A model generated the notes under the pieces. That model saw only the letters and a program-made list of their open reading frames with translations, was not told where the DNA came from and did not search any database. Positions 10,325-19,889 of a stretch of DNA of 64,000 nucleotides are shown piece after piece. Position numbers and translations under genes: made by a program. Every line of letters starts with the position of its first letter. Positions within the stretch are counted from its first letter, which is position 1. Source of the DNA: Mauremys mutica (taxonomy: Eukaryota > Chordata > Testudines > Geoemydidae); assembly GCF_020497125.1 (NCBI RefSeq), contig NC_059093.1, positions 24,037,910 through 24,101,909 of the forward strand, read 5' to 3'.

Positions 10325-10870
10325 CGACTTTATGGCCAGAAGAGACCATTAGAGCATCTAATCTGACCCCCTGCATATCACAGGCCTCCTGTATGACACC
10401 AGAGCTACTTTTGGGGCAAACACATTCCAGAAAGGCATCTAGTCCCCATTAGATGACATCAGGAGATGGCAAATCCACCACTTTCCTTGGTAGCTTGTTC
10501 CTGTGGTGAATCATCCTCGCTGTTGAATATTTGTGTCTTATTTCTAATATGAATTTGTCTCTTTTCACCTTCCAGCCACTGGGTCTTGTTATGCCTTTCT
10601 CTGCTCAATTAAAAAGCCCTTTAATACCCAATCTTTTGTCTCCATTAAGGCCCTTCAACGCTTCAATGAAGTCACCTTTCAATCTTCTTTTGATAAGCTA
10701 AAGAGGTTGAGCTCGTTCAATAGCTCCCTAGAAGGCATTTTTCTCCAGCCCTCAGAACACTTCGTGGCTTTTTGGTCATCAGACTCCTGAACTGCAGCTG
10801 GATGTGGTTCTTGTTCTTCTGCACAACATAGCTCCTGGAGAAGAGGGATCTGCGAATGTACATTCGTATG
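10325..10870 (-). mobile_element. CR1 LINE 3' region
   Basis: On the minus strand this reads through the CR1 3' coding or UTR segment (GCTTATCAAAAGAAGATTG, then GGAAGGTGAAAAGAGAC) and ends in GGTCAGATTAGATGC..TGGTCTCTTCTGGCC. The full parallel copy is 53,870-54,415 on the plus strand. A rearranged copy is at 26,840-27,330. Frames of up to about 75 codons here are CR1 remnants. Confidence 0.85.
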
Positions 10871-11090
10871 ATACCTTTGTTTAACTGATGAAAACATAAA
10901 CTAGACACTTAGAGGATTGGAACTGATTTCAGCTGATGGACAGCTTTGCTAGGTTTTTATGCATTTGGAGAGCGAAATGTTGAGTGTTTACATTGATATC
11001 AAGCACTCCTGTATAGAGGAGCCCCTGAACATAATGGAGAATGGAAATGAAAATGTTTTCCTTTTTAAAAAAAAAAGAAAGAGGGTTATA

Positions 11091-11162
11091 AGAGAACACT
11101 GATGTTTGAACTGAGGACTACTTAAACTGCAGTCAAGCACTCTACCACTGAGCAATATCCCC
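11091..11162 (-). tRNA. tRNA-Cys(GCA), somewhat degenerate
   Basis: On the minus strand the acceptor GGGGATA pairs with TGTTCTC through several G:U pairs. The A box GCTCAGTGGTAGAGTG and anticodon loop CTGCAGT (GCA) are clear. The T stem has two mismatches. A strong T10 terminator lies just downstream. The paralogue at 53,576 is better preserved. Confidence 0.75.
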
Positions 11163-11335
11163 ATGACACTAAGAGTGTGGAATCGTGATCTCCAGGACTT
11201 TGAAGGACAAACCCTGATTCATCGAGCTCCTTTGCCATTCCCAGACCACAGGTGGTTTTAAAAATGGGGTTTGATTAAACTTCTTAAATGTGGCAAACAC
11301 CACAGCTTGCACACCCACCAATATAACTTCTCCCA

Positions 11336-11620
11336 GGGCTGGTCCACACTAAGAAGCGGGGTCGAACTAGGGTACGCAAATTCAGCTACGTGAATAGCGT
11401 AGCAGAATTCGAAGTACCCTAGTTCGAACTACTCACCCGTCCAGATGCCGCGGAATCGAAGTCCGCGGCTCCAAGGTTGACTCCGCAGTACCAGAGTCGA
11501 CCGGAGTTCGAACTATCGCTTCTGGAGTTCGAACTATCGCGTCCAGATTAGACGCGATAGTTCAAACTCCGAGAAGTCGAACTCACCGCGTCGACCCGGC
11601 TCATAAGTGTAGACTAGCCC
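11336..11620. mobile_element. PIF/Harbinger MITE with TTCGAACTA subterminal repeats
   Basis: The 285-bp element has ends GGGCTGGTCCACACT and AGTGTAGACTAGCCC and a 3-bp duplication CCA (11333-11335, 11621-11623). The paralogue near 53,415 shows the uninterrupted site (TTCTCCCACTGACAT). Inside, GTTCGAACTA-type motifs recur in both orientations. These motifs also crowd the ends of the autonomous Harbinger at 36,192-41,014, which is a plausible source of transposase. Confidence 0.9.
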
Positions 11621-11696
11621 CCACTGACATAGCTGCCACCTCTTGGGAAGTGGATTAACTACACCCACAGGAAAACTCTCTCCCCTCAGTATAGAG

Positions 11697-12003
11697 GAGT
11701 GGTTCTCAAACTGTGTCAGGACCCCAACGTGGGTCATAACCCTGTTTTAATGGGGTCGCCAGGGCTGGCATTAGACTTGTTGGTGCCTGGGGCTGAAACC
11801 AAAAGTCTGAGCCCCACCACCCAGGGCTGAATCCCTCAAGCTCTGGTTTTGCCCTCCCCCAACTGGGGCAGGGCTCAGGCTTTGTCTCCTCTGCCTCTGC
11901 CCAGTGTGGAGGGGCTTGGTGTGTTTTTCTAGGGTCATGTAGTAAGTTGTTGGTTTTTTTTGGTAGAAAGGGGTTGTAGTGAAAGGTAGTTTGAGAAACC
12001 CTG
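11697..12003. mobile_element. Non-autonomous hAT element
   Basis: The ends carry GAGTGGTTCTCAAACT and GTTTGAGAAACCCTG, with an imperfect 8-bp duplication (GTATAGAG/GCACAGAG). The sister copy at 53,033-53,332 has a perfect duplication, CTCTATGC, and cleaner termini, which supports the boundaries. It predates the 10.0-12.5 / 52.5-54.8 kb duplication. Confidence 0.8.
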
Positions 12004-12094
12004 GCACAGAGCCTCTGAATATGTCTAGACTTGGCTCCCTGTGGCAGATCAGAAAATGAAAGTACAGCCATGGAGACACCACACCCCAGCCTTG

Positions 12095-12176
12095 CCTAGC
12101 AGGCAAGAATCAAACCTCCACAGACAAATGCCTGTTGCTTTCTAACCCATCTCCCTAAGCCCTCAGCCACCACCAC
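12095..12176 (-). pseudogene. tRNA-Ser(AGA) pseudogene
   Basis: On the minus strand the order is acceptor GTGGTGG, TGGCTGAGGGCTTAGGG, loop TTAGAAA (AGA), a long variable arm, B box GGTTTGATTC and CTGCTAG. The acceptor can still pair with wobble, but the anticodon stem has three mismatches and G18-G19 of the D loop is disturbed. The inverted paralogue at 52,852 shares these defects, so decay began before the duplication. Confidence 0.7.
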
Positions 12177-12239
12177 TTGACAAAGGGGCTTTTCTACACG
12201 ATGGTTCTGGTCTCACTGAAGGGTCATTTCCAATAGTTT

Positions 12240-12540
12240 GCTCAGACCAGCATTAGGGGAAATGGTGCCCTGGGCAAAGCTTGTACTTTGGCACTTCCCC
12301 ATTGCCCCTGAACGATCCCCACTCCCCCTTTACCGCTAGCTCCTGCACTCCCAACCCCTGAACCTCCTTCACCCCTAACTCCTGCCCCCTCCTGTGCCCC
12401 CTTTGCCCTTAACTCCCTGGGCCACCAGCCATTGCCCCTCTCCTGCAGCCCCTTCACATGGTTCCAGTGCTGGGGGCCCCGCACTTGTTCTCCCTTTCCC
12501 TGGGTTTTGGCATCACTAGCCCCTGCTTAGCGAGTAGGGT
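12240..12540. repeat. C-rich repeat shared with 52,480-52,790
   Basis: A pyrimidine-rich segment with loosely repeated CCCCTGAAC/ACTCCTGC motifs, ending near TTCAGTGGTCCCCAAAATT. It matches 52,480-52,790 inverted. The end sequence suggests it belongs to a hAT-like element. An 80-codon frame in both copies is low complexity and is not called. Confidence 0.5.
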
Positions 12541-12973
12541 TCAGTGGTCCCCAAAATTGGGGCATGACTCCTAGGGGGACACAGAGGAACATTTATGGAG
12601 TCAATGAAATCAATTGAGCTTCTTCAGTCTCTCGCTGCAGATATTTCCCTTGTTTTTAAAGACAAAAATCCTGATCTTTCCAACGGGAGCTGCTGCTTCA
12701 ATGTTCAGTTTGGGGAGGGATTTGGCTGCACTCAGAGATCTGCCCGCGGGTTACAATCTGCGATCCGAAGGGTCGATCGCAAACAGCGTTTAGATGGGAC
12801 CGTTAGTGCCGCCCCCGTGTGGCCAAAAACTAGAACTGACCAGCAGAGTTTACAGCTGGAGCCTGGGACGCTCCTGAACAAACTGGGCACGAAGCCTCTC
12901 GCGTGGGACCCTCGCTGTGCAGCAGGAGGCGGAGGGAAGCTGATTGTCAGGGCTCAGGGCAGCTCCCTGCCAG

Positions 12974-13160
12974 GCTGAGACGGTGTCTGTGCTAAGCTCG
13001 GCATCAATCAGATGATTCTGGGCAGTTCGGGGTCCCCGGGCTCCCAAAGGGGGGTGAAGCAGGTCAACCCTGGAGCAGGTTAAAGCTGCAGGTTGACAGT
13101 GGGGTTGCTGCCCCTGTGAACAGCTGCTGTAGCACCGCCTGGGCAGGACAGGGAGAGCCA
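12974..13160 (+). pseudogene. RN7SL (pseudogene): 7SL (SRP) RNA pseudogene, diverged copy
   Basis: The S domain is recognisable: GGTGTCTGTGCTAAGCTCGG then CATCAAT, followed by blocks parallel to GGGGTGAA.C.GG, GGAGCAGGTTAAA and CCTGGGCAG. The Alu-domain part (about 12,890-12,970) is only faintly similar. No terminal T4 run is seen. The spacer after it (from about 13,165, CCAGCCTGTATCGGGGG) is homologous to the spacer after the next 7SL copy, so these are tandem duplicates. Confidence 0.75.
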
Positions 13161-13569
13161 GTTATACCCCCCCCCAGCCTGTATCGGGGGATGGGAGCAC
13201 TCACACCCTGGGGACCCACCCACCAGAGATCTGCTGGGGGGAGAGTGGCACCCACACACCCAGGATGTTGTAGGGAGGGACAAGGGCATCCACACTCCGG
13301 GATCCTCTGCAGAGGGACAGACACCCACACACCCAGGATTCTGTATGGGAGGGGGCAGAGGTACCCGGACACCCGGACACCTGGGCGGGGGATGGGGAGG
13401 CACCAAAACATCGGGGATCTTACCTGGGAGGACAGCGGCACCTGCAGCTCGACATGAGACGGGGGTGGGGGGAGCAGGAGCATTTCCCAGTTCCAGGCTG
13501 TCCCCGTCTGGCCAAGGCACAGAGCTCACAAGCAGAGTTTAAAGCTCCAGCTGCCAAGCAATAAAAGCA

Positions 13570-13864
13570 GCTGGGCCCTGTGGCTGGTGCCTGTGATCCC
13601 AGCGCCTGGGGAGGCTGAGGCTGGCGGATCGCTTGAGCTCAGGAGTTCTGGGCTGCAGGGGGCTGTGCCGATTAGGTGTCCGCACTAAGTTCAGCATCAA
13701 TATGGTGATCCCGGGGAAGCTTAGGGTCCCCAGTGTGCCTAAGGAGGGGTGAACCAGCCCAGGTTGGAAACAGAGCAGGTCAAAACTCCTGTGCTGATCA
13801 GTAGTGGGATCAGGCCTGTAAATATCCCCTGCAGCATAGCCTGGGTGAGACACAGTCTCTTTTT
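13570..13864 (+). pseudogene. RN7SL (pseudogene): 7SL (SRP) RNA, near full-length copy, probably pseudogene
   Basis: About 291 nt align end to end with vertebrate 7SL. The Alu domain has GGTGCCTGTGATCCCAGC and GAGGCTGAGGCTGG. The central part has GGTGTCCGCACTAAGTTC and CATCAATATGGTGA. The S domain includes the helix 8 region (GGAAAC.GAGCAGGTCAAAAC, GTGCTGATCAGTAGTGGGAT), and the 3' Alu strand is CAGCATAGCCTGGG. A T5 terminator is at 13,860-13,864. Differences from the human RNA as I know it fall mostly at former CpG sites (CG to TG or CA), which suggests neutral decay. There is no poly-A tail, so it arose at DNA level and not by retroposition. A functional gene cannot be excluded. Confidence 0.88.
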
Positions 13865-14384
13865 AGACACCCCTCCCCCGCAGAGCCTGTATGGGGGGAT
13901 GGGAGCACCCCCACGCTGGGGATTCTGACTTGCGGGGAGGGATGCCCCCCTGCAACACAGATCTTGAAAAGAGGAACAGCGACACCCACACACCACAGAG
14001 CCTGGATGGGGGCAGGGGAACCACACACGGGAGCTAGTTCATGGGATGGTGGACACACCCATATGCTCCATTGCACCATTCTTAATGAGAAGAACGGGGC
14101 CATCCACACAACACGGATCCTTAACGGGCAGGGGGACACCCACACACTCCACTATTAACCAGGAGGGACAGGGGCACCAGACACCCCCAGTAGCGTGGAG
14201 AACACCCACAGCCACCGGATCCCTCATGGGTAAGACAGAGGGGATTTAATGGGGCCCAGCGCACCCACGCACCGGGGATTGTTAAGGGTTGGAAGGACAG
14301 GGACACCCACACACACTGAGATCACGTCCTTGGAGGAACGCAAACCCTCCACAGAAGGACCTGGTCTGTTCCATGATGGCAGCC

Positions 14385-14416
14385 CAGCCTGGGTGAGTCA
14401 AAGTCTCTTTTTATAC
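14385..14416 (+). pseudogene. 7SL 3'-end fragment
   Basis: AGCCCAGCCTGGGTGAG followed by TCAAAGTCTCTTTTTA reproduces the 3' end and T5 terminator of the copy at 13,570-13,864, embedded in the same minisatellite spacer. It marks a third repeat of the 7SL unit with most of the RNA deleted. Confidence 0.65.
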
Positions 14417-14562
14417 AGGCACGCCCCAGAGATCCTGACTAGGGGGAGAGAGACACCCACCCACCAGAGATCCTTAATGGTCTAGGGTGCACCCACACAC
14501 CAGGGATTCTTATGGGTGGGAGGAATGGAGACAGCCAGACACACTGGGGTCACTTCCTCCCA

Positions 14563-14600
14563 GGAGCCTGGGCCAGACAGGGAGACACAGTCCCCCTTTA
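14563..14600 (+). pseudogene. Possible fourth 7SL 3'-end fragment
   Basis: GAGCCTGGGCCAGACAGGGAG then ACACAGTCCCCCTTTA resembles the 7SL 3' end but is shorter and diverged. It is supported mainly by its position one unit after the previous fragment. Confidence 0.45.
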
Positions 14601-14934
14601 CAGATCTGCCAGACAACCTTCCTCCCACTCCCTCCACACAATGTTCTTATCTGGAGGTGAAGCCAGGGAAACCACATGGAGGATTCTTATCTGGGGAACT
14701 GGGGGGACCCACTTACCACCAGAGATTCTTAAGGGCAGGAGGAACAGGGACTCCCACCTCTGTGGCATGGGGGTGGGTCGCCTGCTGGGATCATCTGGGC
14801 ATATTTCACCTCGTCAGCTCCCTGCCATTGCCTTGGGGGCCCCTTGTTCGCTGCCTCTGGTACCCAGTTTAGCCTCCTTCCTGAGGGCTGAAACGCTTTG
14901 ATCTATCTAAGCTCTGTGGGATCAGTGTTTGTCA

Positions 14935-15010
14935 TGGTGTAATTCTGTGTTATTCGGGGGTCAGACTAGCTGAGCTAATGGCCCCTTCTGCCCTTAAACG
15001 CCATGAAAAC
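14935..15010 (+). mobile_element. CR1-type LINE 3' end
   Basis: GGTCAGACTAGCTGAGCTAATGGCCCCTTCTGCCCTTAAA resembles the CR1 3' end AGATGATC..ATGGTCCCTTCTGACCTTAAA seen at 16,345 and 46,520. Only the last 80 bp or so are present. Confidence 0.6.
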
Positions 15011-15079
15011 ATTTCCCTGGTTTCTCCTTGCGCCTGACAGACACCACGGTGAGGGGCCCAAGGGTGAAATGCAAGACTG

Positions 15080-15760
15080 TATTCACGCACCAGCCCTCAG
15101 TGCCCCAGAGAAATCCTGCCCTCTGCTATTGGAACGATGTGCTGGAGATTTGACTAGGAAAGGGACTGTCTGAATTGTCAGAGTGGGGAATGAACAACAA
15201 TCTACAGCAATGTCATTCACACAAACACCCTCTAATCATGCTCCAACCAGAAGGGAAATGGACAGGAATTCTCACTGTTCAGCCATTGACACACTTACAC
15301 TAATGCAGCTGGTCTGAACAAACAATTTGAAGTGACAATTCAGTGAGAACAGTATCATCATGCAGTGAGATGAATGTAGGTTAAGTAGTTATGGCCGAGT
15401 GGTTAAGGCGATGGACTACAAATCCATTGGGGTCTCCCTGCGCAGGTTCAAATCCTGCCAACTACTCAAGCACTGTGCTGTTGTTATTATTATTGAAGTC
15501 TTAGTACCTGAGCATCCACAGTGCAAACTGGAGCCAGATCTACTTTCACTCTGTCTACGTTTAAAACGCTGCTGTGGCACCTGCTATAGCACTTTGGAGT
15601 AGACAGTGACTAGAGGGGTTTTCTCATCCCTGTAATAGCTACATTGACAGAACAATTCTTCCTTTCCTTTAGCACTATCTAACCCGGGCCTAGGTCACCT
15701 TAACTCTATGGGTTTGGGGGGGTGGGTTTTTCACACCCTGAGAAACATTGCTCTGCCAGT
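15080..15760. repeat. Inverted duplicate of 6,660-7,590 (tRNA-Ser unit)
   Basis: The spacer, the tRNA-Ser and the flanks match 6,660-7,590 on the opposite strand. The Harbinger MITE of that copy is absent here; the unfilled site lies around GCGTTTTAAACGTAGACAG on the minus strand. Divergence is visible throughout, so this duplication is older than the 1-33 kb one. Confidence 0.8.
15385..15466 (+). tRNA. tRNA-Ser-type gene with ACA anticodon
   Basis: The body is a good tRNA-Ser: D arm TGGCCGAGTGGTTAAGGC, a perfect anticodon stem ATGGA/TCCAT, a class II variable arm and B box AGGTTCAAATCC. The loop is CTACAAA, giving ACA (Cys codons) where the Ser family has AGA. The acceptor is GTAGTTA/CAACTAC with one mismatch at pair 7, and the discriminator is T instead of G. 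There is no T4 terminator nearby. It is either a degenerating gene or, if expressed, a mismatched serine tRNA. Confidence 0.8.
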
Positions 15761-15857
15761 TCAGTTCCCAGCATACACCAGCCCTTAGATCCCTCGTGGT
15801 ATTTCAATGCAGGCACTGACCTGTGAGAGGAAAACATCAGCTCACAAACACAGAGAC

Positions 15858-16990
15858 TGAATTCCCCACATTTAATCTCGCTGCACTTTCCAGAAAGTCA
15901 CGAAATTCAATTCATTCTTGCTAGGACAGAGAAAAAAATAAGTGACACTAAGTTTTTGGCTTGGTTAAATAAAATTAAGTGTTTAATCAATATAGTAAAA
16001 ATCTGTCCTGATTCCTCTAACTAACACCACAGCGTGAAATAGGAACAGAGACAAATTTTGTCAGTGACGACTAATTTCACAAATGATCTTCCCATTATTA
16101 ATTTCCACGCTGCCCCCATTGGAGGTCTGGGCATCTCCAGTGTCATTGCTCTGCATTCACCTTCCCCTAGAATTGTTCTCGGACATTCGCCTTCCTCTGC
16201 AGCATGGGGCTCGGGTCACTTGCTGGAGGATTCCCTGCACCTTGAGGTCTTTAAGCCGCGATTTGAGGACTTCAATAACTCAGACATAGGTCAGAGGTTT
16301 GTTACAGGAGTGGGTGGGTGAGATTCTGTGGCCTGCATTGTGCAGGAGGTCAGATAAGATGATCATAATGGTCCCTTCTGACCTTAAGTCTATGAATCTA
16401 TGAATCTAGTCCCAAATTTGGAAAATGGTGCAGTTCAGAATGTGAATAGTGACCCCGGCTCCTTCCTGCACCTGCTCTACATTGCTCCACAGCAGCGTCT
16501 CCCCCTGCAGAGTCACCCCAGCACGGCAGTGCAGCCCCAGGGTTCAGCAGGGGCCTCTGGCAAGGACAGTGGGTGCAGCTAACAGCCCGGTGTGCCTGGC
16601 CGTGAGGCAGCTGTAAAAAAGCAACCCCCCCCCAGAAGTACAGAGACTGAATTCCCCAACTTTAACATCATGACCCCTGTAAAAAGCCACACGTGTCAGT
16701 TGTATTTTCACAGGGAGATGCAAAAATCAAGTGACACCAATTTTTAAGTTGAGTAAATAAAGTTGAGGAGATAGTTATTAACCTCCCAAAAATACACTAA
16801 AGATCCCTCAACATAACACCTGAAGGTGAAATATGAACAGAGACAAACCTTGTCAGCAAAGGCTCATTTCCCAAACGATCCTCAAAATGTTACTAATTCC
16901 CACCCCTCCTCCACAGGAGCTCTGTGCAGTGTCACTGTTCTGCAGGCAGCTTCCCATTCAATGCTGTTGTGCGACATTCCCAGACCTGGA
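15858..16990. repeat. Tandem duplication, two units about 777 bp apart
   Basis: ACAGAGACTGAATTCCCCA and the following 340 bp at 15,858 recur at 16,635, in direct orientation and clearly diverged. Shared landmarks are the AAGTGACAC.AA.TTTTT block and the AACAGAGACAAA block. A CR1 tail (16,300-16,410) lies only between the units. I see no coding or RNA gene. Confidence 0.7.
16300..16412 (+). mobile_element. CR1 LINE 3' end with octamer tail
   Basis: ACAGGAGTGGGTGGGTGAG, then AGATGATCATAATGGTCCC and TTCTGACCTTAAGTC, end in the tail CTATGAATCTATGAATCTA. The tandem ATCTATGA tail is the hallmark of CR1 3' termini. Confidence 0.85.
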
Positions 16991-17308
16991 AATGTACCAA
17001 TGACAGAATTTGAAGAGCAAACCTGGCTCCCCGCACCAGGCGGGATTTCAGTGTTTTGTCCCTGTCACTTAGTCTTTGTCAATAGCACAGATGCCAGGGG
17101 CAGGACTCCAGGCTCTGCTTGAGGGATCCTGGCACAGGGGCTGGTGGGGGAGAAAGGATTGTAGATTCTGACCTGTGCTCTGGAGAGGAGGTAATAATTG
17201 AAGGGGACATTTCTGACTCTTTCCCTCCTCAGTATCCCCAGGGCTGGAATTCTACATTCCACAGGGCCAAATGAGGGGGTGATGCCACTTGGCTAATCAA
17301 AAAACCAG

Positions 17309-17402
17309 TGCTCCAGGTGAGGCTTGAACTCACAACCTCAGCATAACTCCTCTCAGCACTGCTCTATAAGTACTGTGCGCTAACCAATTGCACCACTAGA
17401 GC
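17309..17402 (-). tRNA. tRNA-Ile(TAT), intron-containing
   Basis: On the minus strand the acceptor GCTCTAG pairs with CTGGAGC and the discriminator is A. The A box TGGTGCAATTGGTTAGCG and B box GAGTTCAAGCC are intact. The anticodon stem CAGTA/TGCTG closes and the loop reads CTTATA-A, anticodon TAT. A 20-nt intron (17,345-17,364) sits after position 37, the standard place in vertebrate tRNA-Ile(TAT). A T6 terminator follows directly. This is one of the most convincing functional genes in the window. Confidence 0.93.
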
Positions 17403-17739
17403 ACTTATTAATTGTGATGCTCCGAGATGCCTAGGTTGATAAAGGCAAGGAGTCACCCCAAAACATTCTTAGTGGAGTTGAGAATGGTTAGTGACAAGTG
17501 TTGTACTTGGTGGGGTGGATTCTTCTTAAGGGTTTCAGGCACCATTTGACCCTTTTGTTCTTCCCTGTGTATTGTCATCAGCCCCCAAATCCTTCAGGAG
17601 TCCATAGCAAAGAGACCCCCCACACTGTCCTGGAGTCCCTGGGACGTGCTTCCCACCCCCTGCCCAATGGAGCACCAAGGATTAACGTGGCAGCATCTAG
17701 TGTCAGTGGGGTTCAGTGACTCAGGCTTGTGAGAATGTC

Positions 17740-18060
17740 CTACAGGACTGTGTCAAAAGTCTTAGTAACACCTAGATAGATCCCATCTACTGTTTACCCA
17801 CCTCCACTAGGCCCGGAACCCTGCCGAAGAAGGAAAGAGGATTGGTTTGGAATCATTTGTTCTTGACAAGTCCATGCTCACTAGTCCTAAGAACCAAAGT
17901 ATCCTGTAGGTGCTGCTGACAAACTGAGTGTTTAAGAATGTATTCCAGTATCTCCCCAGCTATGGAAGTGAGGCTAGCTAGTCTGTAAGTCCCAGGGGTC
18001 TCTTTGTTCCCCTTTTAAAGACAGGTCCTGTCTTGTTCATGGATGGGAAGATGTTCTTTT
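17740..18060 (-). mobile_element. CR1 LINE internal/3' fragment
   Basis: The plus strand contains the reverse complement of a typical CR1 segment: TTTGTTCTTGACAAGTCCATGCT, a stretch containing AATGTATTCCAGTATC, and TTTGTTCCCCTTTTAAAG. Coding capacity is lost. Confidence 0.7.
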
Positions 18061-18339
18061 TCAGGGATCTCAGATGAGAACTGGGGCACAACACCTGGTT
18101 TGTTAAGGCCACAAAAACAGAGGCAGGAACCTCTTCTCTCCTGCTGGCAAAGAACCCCAGGTACCTAAGAGACAGGGACTCACATCCCTGAATGGGCTTT
18201 AAAAAGGCAGTGGTTAAAAAGTTTGGCCCTGACCATTTCTTGTTTCCATAGACTAGACATTTTAGCAAACTTTAGAATTCCTTGGCGCTAAACACTGTGA
18301 AACTCCCCTTTCTCCTTCACAGAGGGCTTTAACTCCCCT

Positions 18340-18500
18340 TATCTCACTCAGGCTCATGACTGCCCAGAGTTCGAGAATTGTCCCTGTTTCCATTGGACAG
18401 ATGGGGAGGAGTCTGAGGTACAGAGAAGGGAAGTGACCTACCCAAGGGCCTACACAGCAAGGCGGTGGCAGAGCCAGAGAGAGAAGCCACCAGTCCTGAC
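18340..18500 (-). mobile_element. MIR-like SINE
   Basis: The plus strand shows GGACAGATGGGGAGG, GAGGTACAGAGAAGGGAAGTGACC, and GTGGCAGAGCCAGAG, the reverse complement of the MIR core and 3' region. Boundaries are approximate. Confidence 0.65.
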
Positions 18501-18904
18501 TCCTGTTCTAACAAACAGCAAACCCTGCCAGAGGCAGGGATAGAGCCCAGGAATCGAGATAGTGGGGAAATTTTATTGAAACCATTTCTGTCAGAAAATC
18601 CCCTTCAGACTAAACCAGTTTGTTTCTCAAAATCAAAACAAGTGGGATGAAAGTTCTTAGCAAAAATATTTTGTTGCAAAACAAAAGCATCTCCTCTTTG
18701 TCACAGTCTGTTAAATTGTCTCGTCACACACAAGAAGGAGACAGTTAGATCTCGAAAATTAGATAAAATGCTTCAGTCTGAGCTAAGTAGTTGCAGCTCT
18801 TAATTTCAAAATAAAAAAATACAAATAAAAAAGACTATTTCAGCTATTCTATTATGTCATAATCTGCTCTGAGTAAACGTGATAGGACACCTCATATTAT
18901 GCAC

Positions 18905-19130
18905 TACTCCTAGTGATGATCTCCAATGGATCCGCATCCTCCACCCACCGTGAGGTAGGTAGGAGTGGATCATTATTATCCCTACTTGAAAGAGGGAGAA
19001 GCTAAGGCTGAGAAAGGAGAATTGGCTTGTCTTAGGTCACACAGCCAGCCAGTGGCAGAGTTGGGAATAGGACCCAAGAGCCCTGATTTTGAAACTAACC
19101 ATCAGATCTTGAATTTCAAACACTGAATGA
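18905..19130 (-). mobile_element. MIR-like SINE
   Basis: The plus strand runs CCACCGTGAGGTAGGTAGG, ATTATTATCCCTACTTGAAAG and TTAGGTCACACAGCCAG, the reverse complement of a MIR core and tail. The plus-strand counterpart in the inverted copy is 55,520-55,740. Confidence 0.75.
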
Positions 19131-19889
19131 CTTGAGTAAAGTGCTCTCAAATGAGCTCCAGACCAACAACAGTGCACAGTAATTATTCAGAAAGTATTTT
19201 AGGAGAACTGCAAAGTTAGAGAGAATCATGAACTGTTCAGAGACCATTAATGCAGAGAAGCAGCAAAATTTGTCAAACATATAACAGGTTATGACTTATT
19301 TACTTGGTCTTCAAAGAGAACAACAAGGACCTGAGTCTCCTCCCTGTCAATAACCCCCTGCTCAGCCAATCAGGGTAGAGACTGAGGATGGAAGGCTGAG
19401 GATTCTCACCAGAGAGAGCCAAAGGATGGCCCAGGTCACTGGTGGGGATCACTGCCCAAGCACTATTTCAGCCCCACATTTTTGGGTGGACCTCCCACAG
19501 TGGGAGCTGCCGAGCACTCCCCTGCAACACACACACACACACCGCTCCTGGTGTTGGGAGGGGAACAGGTGAAAGGACAAAAGAAGCAAGAGACAAAGAG
19601 AAAGGAGGGAGGGATGGATGGAGGAAAAGGTGAAACCAAAAGGACAAACCCTAATGTCCCCAGTGATTCTAAGGGACAAAATCCCAGGTGTGGAATAAAA
19701 TTCTGCCTCCTTAAGCTCGTGTTTTCCATGCCTAGAATTCAACTGTCACCTGATGGATCAGACTGAACAGGTTTCAAACCTGGAGGAGGCTCTTACCTTC
19801 TAAACAGGGACGGCTGTTTTCTAGTAAAATCAGGAAAAGGGAAGGAGAAAACTCGAAAGAGGTTCCTCCTGGCACTCACGTCCGTGAAC

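Larger units (their letters stand above)
1..10470. repeat. Inverted segmental duplication, arm A
   Basis: This stretch matches 27,130-33,240 read on the opposite strand. Aligned blocks are 1-3,210 with 33,240-29,570, and 8,510-10,470 with 29,540-27,130. About 5.3 kb (3.2-8.5 kb) is present only in this arm. The arm carries tRNA-Ala, tRNA-Glu and tRNA-Thr, and the other arm carries the same three in inverted order. The match was followed by eye through unique spacer as well as through the tRNAs, so it is a real segmental duplication and not just repeated tRNA sequence. Confidence 0.85.
9960..12540. repeat. Inverted duplication partner of 52,480-54,780
   Basis: The block carries the CCAAT/CRE unit, a CR1 tail, tRNA-Cys, a hAT element and a tRNA-Ser pseudogene. 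The same series occurs in reverse order and opposite strand at 52,480-54,780. A Harbinger MITE (11,336-11,620) interrupts only this copy. Confidence 0.88.
13160..14780. repeat. Minisatellite-like spacer between 7SL copies
   Basis: Outside the 7SL copies the sequence consists of degenerate units of about 45-50 bp, each with CACCCACACACC, a GGGATTCTTA-like stretch and GGGAGGGACAGGG. They occupy 13,165-13,560, 13,870-14,380 and 14,420-14,780. Frames across them (up to 149 codons) are repeat translations. They are too diverged and irregular for CRISPR, and this is a vertebrate context. Confidence 0.75.

Noticed and set aside
12095..12176. Selenocysteine tRNA (long variable arm)
   Set aside because: The loop is AGA, not TCA, and the arms match tRNA-Ser(AGA). 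The anticodon stem is broken.
12974..13864. Alu-like SINE in a non-primate
   Set aside because: The sequence includes the complete 7SL S domain, which Alu lacks, and has no A-rich tail or target duplication. It is 7SL, not Alu.
13160..14780. CRISPR-like array of CACCCACACACC repeats
   Set aside because: Repeats are degenerate and irregular, spacers are not unique, and the context is vertebrate. It is a minisatellite-like 7SL spacer.
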